The notes under the pieces: model-generated
Seen by the model: only the letters and a program-made list of their open reading frames with translations
What the model was told of the DNA's origin: nothing
Database searches by the model: none
Shown here: positions 6,935 to 12,601 of the stretch, piece by piece
Numbering within the stretch: the stretch's first letter is position 1
Layout of the letters: each line of letters starts with the position of its first letter
Program-made: the position numbers and the translations under genes
From: JBFMAE01 sp040756085
GTDB lineage: Bacteria; Desulfobacterota; BSN033; UBA1163
Assembly (NCBI GenBank): GCA_040756085.1
Contig: JBFMAE010000417.1
Coordinates: forward strand, 1 to 12,601
Direction: 5' to 3'
DNA: 12,601 nt

Positions 6935-8746
6935 TTATTTGATAACAGGAAACATCACTCGGAAGGTGGTTTGACCTTTCCCTGATTCCACTTCCGTCTT
7001 TCCTCCCATCCGTTTGACCAATCGTGTGGTGATGTGGAGGCCTCTCCCCTTTCCCTCCCCGAGAAGGTATCGCTCTTTATCCTCCTCCGAAATTTGACCC
7101 GTGTTGGTAATCTCTGCCACTGCCCAATCATCTCTTCGATAAGACCGGATGGAAAGTTCCCCCCCTTCTTCAGGGATGGCATTGGAAGCATTGTTGAGGA
7201 GATTATCTAACACCCTTTCGATATGAAGGGGGTAACACCGAATCCACAGGGGCGATTCCAAATCGTGCTCGACCAGATGGATATTCTCCCGTTTCAACTC
7301 TTTCATTGCCATCTCATTGAGGAGAAAACGTCGCTTCAATTTCTCTGTCAGATCAACGATCTCCTCCCTTCCCTCTCCGTGAAAGGCCAGGGCTAATTCC
7401 TGGATACGGGAAGTCTCGTTCAGGATAATATCTAACGCCTGATCGACCCTTTCTTTCTTCGCAGAGTAGTCTCCCTCCTCGAGGATCTTCTTGGCTCTTT
7501 TGGCAAATCCCGCAGCGGCAATAGCTGGGTTCTTAAAGTCGTGAAGGATATCATCCATCTTCTCCAGCCGCAACCCTTTCATCAACTCCTTTCCGAAAAA
7601 GGTAAAAATCTCAATCTCCTCGTCTGAAAATCGTCGATGGTGCGCCTGGGCATCAAAGGCCAGAAAATAATTAACAACCTCATTCACTTTCAGAGGGATA
7701 TAGAGGACGGAATTGATTTGCTGAGTCTCCAGAAATCGTTTGAGGTCTGGGGGAAGGAGATAGCTCTCCTTAGGATTGTTAATGAGAATATAGGAGGGAT
7801 AGATCTTTTCGTTCTCAAACTCACCAAAAGGACCCTTCTGATTCACAATGGCATCAATGTAAGGCTCCTTCACAGAGAAGACCTTTCCAATCCCATGATG
7901 GATCTCCGGATATCCCGCCTCCAGGACGACTTCATGCCGATCTTCCTTTACGGAGAAGAGAGAACACCTCTGGATCCACATGATGGATACCAGTTCCGGG
8001 ATGATCAGGTTAAAAACCTCCCTCATCTTGATCCCTTCCCGTCTCCCCAATTTCAGGAAGATCTGTTCCACGATCTTATCCTTGGTCACATTCAGTTGCT
8101 GGAGACCCTGGATCCGCTTTCGGGCAATGACATAACTCATCCTTCTTGAAAGCATCTCTGCGATTTTGGCTTCCAGCGGCGTGAATACCTTATCTTCCTC
8201 TCTGTAGTAAATCTGGAGACAACCCTCTGTATCCACATCTTTGAGGGAGAAACGGGGGATGGAGATTGGGACGGCTAACATGGAATGAATCCCTTGTTTT
8301 TGAATCTTCTCCTTATTCTTATACTTCTCCTCTTTGAGGATGTTGGGAACGAAGTAACTCCGGTGTGTCTTGACCACTTCGCCGGCGATCGTATCTTCAA
8401 AGGGGATCGCTTCCTCACGATCCCCGATTTGACTTGGGTAAGATCCAAAAGAGATCATCTCTTCCTTTCCAGGATCGTATATCCGTATGCTCGCTGCCTC
8501 TGCCCCAAGATATTCCACCACATTTCTGGCTAAGGTCTCGAGGATCTCCTTCTCCGGAAGGGAAGGATTGATCTCGAGGATGGTCTCTGCCTGACCGATT
8601 AGTTGATCCACATATCGATATAGAACTTCCTCTTTAATCAGGTCCACGACAGTGGTCACTTCTTCGAGAGAAAGGTTACAACCCTTCTCCTTCAGATTGG
8701 CCATAACCGATTCGAGGAGTTTCTGATTAATCTTATAATTGTCCAT
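6935..8746 (-). CDS. Soluble GAF-GAF sensor histidine kinase (orphan)
   Basis: A cytoplasmic two-component kinase of 603 residues with no transmembrane segments or signal peptide. After an N-terminal helical region (1-60) there are two GAF-type sensor domains, about 67-207 (with LARNVVEYLGAEAASIRIYD and SMLAVPIS) and about 232-392 (with SVLYIPLKVNEVVNYFLAFD). The phosphoacceptor helix follows, with His402 in ILHDFKNPAIAAAG. The ATPase domain has an N-box DNLLNNASNA (514-523), a G1 box ITNTG (about 546-550) in place of the usual DxGxG, and a G2 box GEGKGRGL (563-570). A longer frame from TTG at 8770 adds eight residues; neither start has a good ribosome binding site and I prefer ATG 8744-8746. 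No response regulator is encoded in the window. The signal is unknown; GAF domains commonly bind small ligands or cofactors. Confidence 0.87.
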   Translation of the reverse strand: MDNYKINQKLLESVMANLKEKGCNLSLEEVTTVVDLIKEEVLYRYVDQLIGQAETILEINPSLPEKEILETLARNVVEYLGAEAASIRIYDPGKEEMISFGSYPSQIGDREEAIPFEDTIAGEVVKTHRSYFVPNILKEEKYKNKEKIQKQGIHSMLAVPISIPRFSLKDVDTEGCLQIYYREEDKVFTPLEAKIAEMLSRRMSYVIARKRIQGLQQLNVTKDKIVEQIFLKLGRREGIKMREVFNLIIPELVSIMWIQRCSLFSVKEDRHEVVLEAGYPEIHHGIGKVFSVKEPYIDAIVNQKGPFGEFENEKIYPSYILINNPKESYLLPPDLKRFLETQQINSVLYIPLKVNEVVNYFLAFDAQAHHRRFSDEEIEIFTFFGKELMKGLRLEKMDDILHDFKNPAIAAAGFAKRAKKILEEGDYSAKKERVDQALDIILNETSRIQELALAFHGEGREEIVDLTEKLKRRFLLNEMAMKELKRENIHLVEHDLESPLWIRCYPLHIERVLDNLLNNASNAIPEEGGELSIRSYRRDDWAVAEITNTGQISEEDKERYLLGEGKGRGLHITTRLVKRMGGKTEVESGKGQTTFRVMFPVIK

Positions 8747-8788
8747 AAATGCGCAGGATTTTAAAAACAATCATTGGGGGATGGGGAT

Positions 8789-8816
8789 ATTATATACCTT
8801 TTATCAGAGGTGTCAA
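8789..8816 (-). promoter_or_regulatory. Consensus sigma-70 promoter of the sensor kinase
   Basis: On the minus strand TTGACA (8816-8811), a 16-base spacer, and TATAAT (8794-8789) match the consensus at all twelve positions. Transcription would begin near 8782, about 36 bases before the ATG at 8746 and about 12 before the alternative TTG at 8770. This argues that the kinase is transcribed independently of the fabF-like gene that ends at 8913. Confidence 0.72.
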
Positions 8817-8912
8817 ATCCCCTCGATCTTCTTTTCTTTAACTAAATGGGTGAACTCTGAACCGTGCCAGTACAGTCGAGGAGGGGTTAGAATGGTCAGG
8901 ACGGATAAAGGA

Positions 8913-10247
8913 TTAGGTGGAGGAGGAATCTTCAAGTCGTCTAATCAGGATGGCGCTGTTGACCCCACCAAAACCTGCAGAAATGGAGAGGCCGATTTTT
9001 ACCTCTTTCTCTCTCGCCCTATTCGGGACATAGTCCAGGTCGCATTCCGGATCTGGAAATTCATGATTGAGCGTGGGATGGATGATCCCTTTTTCGAGGG
9101 CCAGAAGTGTGGATATCGCCTCCACCCCGCCTGCAGCCCCCATCAGATGACCGGTGATCGATTTCGTAGAACTGATGGGAATTCGGTAGGCCTGTTTTCC
9201 AAAGATATTCTTGATCATCTTTGTCTCCACCCTGTCGTTCAGCAGAGTGGCGGTGCCGTGGGGATTGATGTAATCGACCTCTTCTGGATGGACGCCCCCC
9301 ATCTGAAGGGCATCTCTGACCGCCTTACCCAATGCCTTCCCATCAGGATCGGGATCAGTGAGATGGTAGGCATCTGCGGTCATCCCGAATCCAACCACCT
9401 CTCCATAAATATGCGCCCTTCTCTGTCTGGCGTGATTCAACTCCTCAAGGACGAGCACTCCCGACCCCTCGCCCATCACAAACCCGTCTCTTTCACGATC
9501 GAAAGGCCTGCAGGCCTTTTGGGGATCCTCATTTCGTGTCGACATCGCTCTCAAGACATCGAACCCTCCAAAGACATAGGGTGTGATACAGGCATCCGCC
9601 CCTCCGGTCACCATGAGGTCCTCCCCACCTCCCTGAATCTGAAGGAAACTGTTAATCATGGCGTGGGTGGCTGAGGCACAGGCAGTGGAGACGGCATAAG
9701 CGGTTCCCCGGATCGAAAAATATTGGGCCACATGTGAGGTGATGGCACTCAAATAGATATTGGGCAGGGCAAAGGGGGAGATCCCTTTGGGCCCCCTTGA
9801 GAGGAACCTTTCATGAAAATGTTCCATCAGGTCCATCGCCTCCACACCCACTCCCAGGATCACCCCGATCTGGAAGGAATCGATCCCCTTCAGGTGATAT
9901 ACCCCGGTTGGCTTCTGATGCAGGTGGTCTTCTTTCTCCAGATCATTCTTTTCGAGCTCAATCCCGGCATCCTTCAGGGCAAGCCGTGCAGCTGCAATGG
10001 CGAATTGAGATGTCCTCCCGAGGTGCTTCGAAAGTTTTGACTTCTCAACATAATGATAAAGATCGAATCCCTCAATGGGGGCTCCGATCTGACATCGATA
10101 ATGGCTCATATCCTTACCGGGAAATTCAATCCGCTTGAAAGAAGACCTGCCCTGGATCAAACTCTCCCAATAAGCCTCTTTTCCTATTCCCACAGGGGCG
10201 ACCGGACCGATCCCAGTAATCACCACGCGTTTCCTATTATTCCTCAC
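8913..10247 (-). CDS. Beta-ketoacyl-ACP synthase II-like (FabF family)
   Basis: A cytoplasmic thiolase-fold condensing enzyme of 444 residues, which would join an acyl group to malonyl-ACP in fatty-acid or related chain elongation. The nucleophile is Cys190 (STACAS), with His330 (NPHGTAT), Lys362 (STKS) and His367 (TGHLMGAAGG) completing the Cys-His-His set. It is about 30 residues longer than E. coli FabF, mainly through a charged insertion at about 98-125. The C-terminal gate loop reads SISAGFGGVN: the position of E. coli FabF Phe400 is Ala424. The start is GTG at 10245-10247 with AAGGAG six bases upstream; the ATG two bases earlier meets a stop at once. There is no acyl carrier protein, fabD or fabG next to it, so it may be a specialised paralogue rather than the housekeeping FabF. 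Confidence 0.88.
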   Translation of the reverse strand: MRNNRKRVVITGIGPVAPVGIGKEAYWESLIQGRSSFKRIEFPGKDMSHYRCQIGAPIEGFDLYHYVEKSKLSKHLGRTSQFAIAAARLALKDAGIELEKNDLEKEDHLHQKPTGVYHLKGIDSFQIGVILGVGVEAMDLMEHFHERFLSRGPKGISPFALPNIYLSAITSHVAQYFSIRGTAYAVSTACASATHAMINSFLQIQGGGEDLMVTGGADACITPYVFGGFDVLRAMSTRNEDPQKACRPFDRERDGFVMGEGSGVLVLEELNHARQRRAHIYGEVVGFGMTADAYHLTDPDPDGKALGKAVRDALQMGGVHPEEVDYINPHGTATLLNDRVETKMIKNIFGKQAYRIPISSTKSITGHLMGAAGGVEAISTLLALEKGIIHPTLNHEFPDPECDLDYVPNRAREKEVKIGLSISAGFGGVNSAILIRRLEDSSST

Positions 10248-10275
10248 ATCCGTCTCCTTTCCAGATCGTCCTGTT

Positions 10276-10305
10276 ATTCTTATCGATTGCCCTTCTTTTT
10301 GTCAA
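10276..10305 (-). promoter_or_regulatory. Probable promoter of the fabF-like gene
   Basis: On the minus strand a perfect TTGACA (10305-10300) is followed by a weak -10, either TAAGAA at 17 bases or AAGAAT at 18 bases (about 10282-10276). The start codon is at 10247. The direct repeat of the neighbouring insertion-like element begins only 11 bases upstream of this -35. Confidence 0.42.
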
Positions 10306-10315
10306 GATGAAAACA

Positions 10316-10598
10316 TCAGATATAGTAATGCCTCAGGAGCTGTGAAAAAATTAGAATTTGAGAAAAAAATCGGACTTCACTCAAAAGGATGGGTCGATTG
10401 GAGAAACTTTAGAGCGAAACATTATAGGGTTAAACGACGAGGCCAAAACTACATTAATTTCGTAACTTTACTGCCTAAGAATGTTGCCTATAAATTGTAA
10501 TGACGCAATTCTAAAGTTTCGGAAAGCGGCCCATCCTTTTGGGCCGAAGTTATTATGAGACCAATTTTTTCACACCTTCTGAGGGATTATCAGATATA
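10316..10598. mobile_element. MITE-like inverted-repeat insertion with 9-bp direct repeats
   Basis: The perfect direct repeat TCAGATATA lies at 10316-10324 and 10590-10598. Between them is a nested palindrome (10326-10589). Its outermost 11 bases match 10 of 11. The following 22-base arms (10331-10352 against 10563-10584) overlap that outer block by a few bases and match 20 of 22. Then come CAAAAGGATGGG (10382-10393 against 10530-10541, 12 of 12), AAACTTTAGA (10404-10413 against 10510-10519, 10 of 10) and TTATAGG (10422-10428 against 10487-10493, 7 of 7). The right arm can also fold alone as CGGCCC/GGGCCG (10527-10546). Terminal inverted repeats plus a 9-bp duplication are what a transposase-mobilised non-autonomous element would leave. 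A structured RNA with four coaxial stems is an alternative reading. It sits between the divergent fabF-like and tatT genes. Confidence 0.65.
10342..10500 (+). CDS. Possible 52-residue small ORF inside the palindromic element
   Basis: A GTG-started frame of 52 codons ends in TAA at 10498-10500. The predicted peptide is basic and aromatic (VKKLEFEKKIGLHSKGW at the start, RVKRRGQNYINF in the middle, NVAYKL at the end). AGGAG lies only two bases before the GTG, too close for ideal initiation. I recognise no family. An open frame this long arises by chance fairly often, and much of it lies in the palindrome arms, so base pairing rather than coding may be what shapes the sequence. No membrane segment or signal peptide is visible. 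Confidence 0.2.
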   Translation: MKKLEFEKKIGLHSKGWVDWRNFRAKHYRVKRRGQNYINFVTLLPKNVAYKL

Positions 10599-10609
10599 AA
10601 AAGATTTAA

Positions 10610-10723
10610 AAAGGTTGGCCCTGTTGTTGTATCAAAAAGCATCTTGAACGGAATGAAGATCCTGAAAAGTGTTGGAGTGAACCTGTGCCTCAATTTTTTT
10701 CAACAACAGGGTTGACAACCTTT
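10610..10723. repeat. Inverted repeat upstream of tatT
   Basis: AAAGGTTG (10610-10617) and CCCTGTTGTTG (10619-10629) pair perfectly with CAACCTTT (10716-10723) and CAACAACAGGG (10701-10711) across a loop of about 70 bases. The right arm contains the -35 box of the tatT promoter. Within it GGTTGACAACC (10710-10720) is a perfect odd palindrome centred on 10715. This may be a repressor site, a DNA-looping pair or the remnant of another small palindromic element. Confidence 0.55.
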
Positions 10724-10740
10724 AGATTTGGAAATATAAA
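10712..10740 (+). promoter_or_regulatory. Strong sigma-70 promoter of tatT-tatP
   Basis: TTGACA (10712-10717), a 17-base spacer and TATAAA (10735-10740) match the consensus at eleven of twelve positions with ideal spacing. Transcription would start near 10747. That leaves about 42 bases before the ATG at 10789 but only about nine before the TTG at 10756, supporting the ATG start. The -35 lies inside the palindrome GGTTGACAACC, so binding of a regulator there would block the promoter. Confidence 0.7.
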
Positions 10741-10788
10741 TTTGGTTTAAAGCACTTGAAGCGGTTTTGGGGTGTCTGGGGATATAAG

Positions 10789-11664
10789 ATGAAGTCCTCT
10801 TTGAACTGGATCTTTCTTTTTCTATTTCTTCTCTCCTTTCCAGCGGCTTGCTTTCCCAGCAAAAAGTTGACAGTCGGTGCTACGGCAACATTATTAGAAG
10901 AGGTGGCAAAATCTTCCTATAAACAGTCTGACCTGAGAGTGATCCGGGAGGGAATGCCGGCCTATTTAATGCTGATGGATGGCATGATCGAGGCTCTGCC
11001 GGACAATGCAGAATTATTAATTGCTGCTGCCAAGGGATATTCCTCTTTCGCCTCGGTCTTTGTGGAAGGCCAGGATAAGGAATATGCAAGACTCCTCTTT
11101 GCAAGAGGAAAACAATATGCCCTCAGATCACTGGAGGTGAGAGGGTTCAGGGCGCCTGTCGAGAGACCGTTTGATGATTTCAAGAAGGGTTTGAAGGATC
11201 TCGGGGAAAAGGATCTTCCTTATCTTTTCTGGGGTGCCTCCTGCTGGGCGAACTGGATCAGTCTGAATCTGGATTCGATGGAAGCTATAGCTGAACTCCC
11301 CAGAGTGGAACTGATGATGAAAAGGGTCCTGGAGCTCGATGAAGGGTTCTACTATGGTGGCCCCCATCTCTTCATGGGGATATGGTTCGCCTCCAGGCCA
11401 AAAATGGCTGGCGGGGATTTAAAGAAGTCAAAGCAACATTTTCTGAAGGCTCTGGATTTTGGGCAAGGAAAATTTTTGATGGCTTATATCTATTATGCAA
11501 ACTATTACGCCCGACAAACTCTAAATAAGAACCTCTTCATCTCTACCCTCCAAAAGGTGTTAGATGCTCCCGTTGATGTAGTTCCTGAATTGACCCTCCT
11601 CAATACAGTGGCCAAAAAAAAGGCAAAAGAGTTGCTCAGCCATGTGGAAGAATATTTCGAATAG
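10789..11664 (+). CDS. tatT: TRAP transporter T-component TatT (periplasmic TPR protein)
   Basis: A 291-residue, mostly alpha-helical protein of the TatT family, whose studied member is Treponema pallidum Tp0956. Family proteins are TPR-like and associate with the TRAP substrate-binding protein TatP. The N-terminus is a signal peptide with Cys21 after FPAA; this is a loose lipobox (Pro instead of Leu at -3), so lipid attachment is likely but not certain. Family landmarks follow: LLIAAAKGYSSFASVF (77-92), YALRSLEVRGF (110-120), GPHLFMGIWFASRPKMAGGD (191-210) and FLMAYIYYANYYA (229-241). The ATG at 10789-10791 is chosen over TTG at 10756 because of the promoter position and GGGGA six bases upstream. 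Its stop is 10 bases before the tatP start, so the two are co-transcribed. Confidence 0.87.
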   Translation: MKSSLNWIFLFLFLLSFPAACFPSKKLTVGATATLLEEVAKSSYKQSDLRVIREGMPAYLMLMDGMIEALPDNAELLIAAAKGYSSFASVFVEGQDKEYARLLFARGKQYALRSLEVRGFRAPVERPFDDFKKGLKDLGEKDLPYLFWGASCWANWISLNLDSMEAIAELPRVELMMKRVLELDEGFYYGGPHLFMGIWFASRPKMAGGDLKKSKQHFLKALDFGQGKFLMAYIYYANYYARQTLNKNLFISTLQKVLDAPVDVVPELTLLNTVAKKKAKELLSHVEEYFE

Positions 11665-11674
11665 GAGAAAGAAT

Positions 11675-12601
11675 ATGGGAAGAGATTGTGCCATTAAAAT
11701 CTTAGGTCTCAGTTTATTGATCTCTCTCCTCCTCATCCCATTGGTCATTGGGGCGGAAAAGAGCTTCGTAATCAAAATAGCAACTCTTGCCCCAGAAGGA
11801 AGCTCCTGGATGAAAACATTCAATACATTAAACACCGAAGTGATGAAAAAGACAGAGAATAAAGTCCAGTTTAAGATTTATCCCGGTGGAGTTTTAGGGG
11901 ATGAGATGGATATGCTCCGAAAGATGAAGATTGGCCAGATTCAAGGTGCGGCCCTTACCTCGGGAGGGCTCTCCACCCTATACAAGGAGATCGATGTGTT
12001 ACAAGTCCCCTTTCTCTTCCAAAAGTATGAAGAGGTTGATACCATTTTAAAAAAAATGGATTCTTTCTTCAGGAAGGGTTTTGAGGAGAATGGATATATC
12101 CTTCTGGGGTGGTCAGAGGCAGGATTCATTTATTTGATATCTACCGCTCCCATCTCAAGTGTGGCCGATCTCAAGAAGGTAAAGGTCTGGACCTGGGAGG
12201 AGTCGCCGATGTCGAAAGCCATCTTCGACGAAGCGGGAGTTTCGGCCATTCCCCTCTCTGTCCCTGATGTTCTGGTTGGTCTTCAAACCGGATTGGTGGA
12301 TGTCGTCTATGCCCCTCCATCAGTAGCCATCTCCCTCCAATGGTTTACGAAAATAAAATATATGACGGATGTTCCTCTGGCCTATCTGGCAGGTGGGATC
12401 GTTGTTAAAAAAGAAATGTTCAAACAGATCCCTCAACCATTTCAGAATATCCTTCTCGAAAGTTTCCAGAGCCATCTGGATGAATTGAAGGCCGTAACCC
12501 GAAATGAAAATCGCGAGGCGATCAGGGTTATGGCGAAACACGGAGTAAAGATCATCACCCCTTCCAATGACCAGGTAGATGAATTTAAAAAACTGTCGAA
12601 T
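11675..12601 (+). CDS. TRAP transporter substrate-binding protein DctP/TatP (cut by window edge)
   Basis: The first 309 codons of a periplasmic solute-binding protein of the DctP family; the frame is open at the window end and perhaps 20-30 residues are missing. It starts at ATG 11675-11677 with AGGAG seven bases upstream, 10 bases after the tatT stop. The signal peptide is residues 1-27, cut near VIGA-EK. Family features are IKIATLAPEGSSWMKTF (33-49), YPGGVLGDEMDMLRKMKIGQI (split over 69-89), DVLQVPFLF (107-115), and PDVLVGLQTGLVDVVYAPP (197-215). In the ligand motif, usually DLKGLKIRV, the sequence is DLKKVKVWT, so the carboxylate-binding Arg is Trp172. The pairing with TatT marks it as a TatP-type (TPAT) protein; the membrane subunits should lie just downstream. 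Confidence 0.9.
   Translation, partial: MGRDCAIKILGLSLLISLLLIPLVIGAEKSFVIKIATLAPEGSSWMKTFNTLNTEVMKKTENKVQFKIYPGGVLGDEMDMLRKMKIGQIQGAALTSGGLSTLYKEIDVLQVPFLFQKYEEVDTILKKMDSFFRKGFEENGYILLGWSEAGFIYLISTAPISSVADLKKVKVWTWEESPMSKAIFDEAGVSAIPLSVPDVLVGLQTGLVDVVYAPPSVAISLQWFTKIKYMTDVPLAYLAGGIVVKKEMFKQIPQPFQNILLESFQSHLDELKAVTRNENREAIRVMAKHGVKIITPSNDQVDEFKKLSN

Noticed and set aside
7637..8149. A 170-codon plus-strand frame opposite the sensor kinase
   Set aside because: It lies wholly within the GAF coding region on the other strand and shows no family features or ribosome binding site.
8819..8890. CCCCTCGA and TCGAGGAGGGG as a terminator for the fabF-like gene
   Set aside because: The pairing needs a 3-base bulge and a loop of about 50 bases, and there is no following U-tract, so it is too weak to annotate.
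8739..9674. A 311-codon open frame on the plus strand opposite the fabF-like and kinase genes
   Set aside because: It is antisense to a gene with complete catalytic motifs, has no recognisable domain, and its length is explained by the codon structure of the opposite strand.

Overview
This window looks like a chromosomal piece of a Gram-negative bacterium. A Desulfobacterota-type ('deltaproteobacterial') host is my best guess. The reasons are the TatT/TatP TRAP pair, the NEW3-protein plus NosFY-like ABC operon, and intergenic DNA rich in AT-type direct repeats and GC-rich palindromes. Taxonomy is inferred from gene content and style only. There are no rRNA or tRNA genes and no CRISPR array.

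Layout. 1-447 (+) is the C-terminal end of a DDE transposase cut by the window edge, followed by about 575 bp of non-coding DNA with a palindromic repeat. From 1024 to 10247 everything codes on the minus strand. Read in the direction of transcription the order is: a FabF-like beta-ketoacyl-ACP synthase (10247-8913); a soluble orphan GAF-GAF sensor histidine kinase with a near-perfect sigma-70 promoter (8746-6935); a threonine-synthase-like PLP enzyme (6770-5661); a tightly coupled three-gene operon of a secreted, membrane-anchored NEW3 protein, an ABC ATPase and an ABC-2 permease (5537-2596); and a UMF1/Atg22-type MFS transporter (2352-1024). Plus-strand transcription resumes at 10789 with tatT (periplasmic TPR lipoprotein), then tatP/dctP (TRAP substrate-binding protein), which runs off the right edge. 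The DctQ/DctM membrane parts would be expected just beyond it.

Genes working together. The NEW3-ATPase-permease trio has 1-bp gene junctions and alternative start codons (GTG, TTG), so it probably forms one export or membrane-remodelling complex. TatT and TatP are translationally close (10 bp apart) and match the TPR-associated TRAP ('TPAT') arrangement. Here TatP has Trp where classical DctP proteins have the carboxylate-binding Arg, so the ligand is probably not a simple organic acid.

The most unusual non-coding structure lies between the divergent fabF-like and tatT genes. A roughly 264-bp, multiply nested inverted repeat (10326-10589) is bounded by a perfect 9-bp direct repeat (TCAGATATA), as expected of a MITE-like insertion, and it encloses a 52-codon open frame. 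Just downstream, a second inverted repeat overlaps the -35 box of a strong promoter for tatT. Other structured repeats lie at 914-1018, 2380-2592 and 6787-6929.
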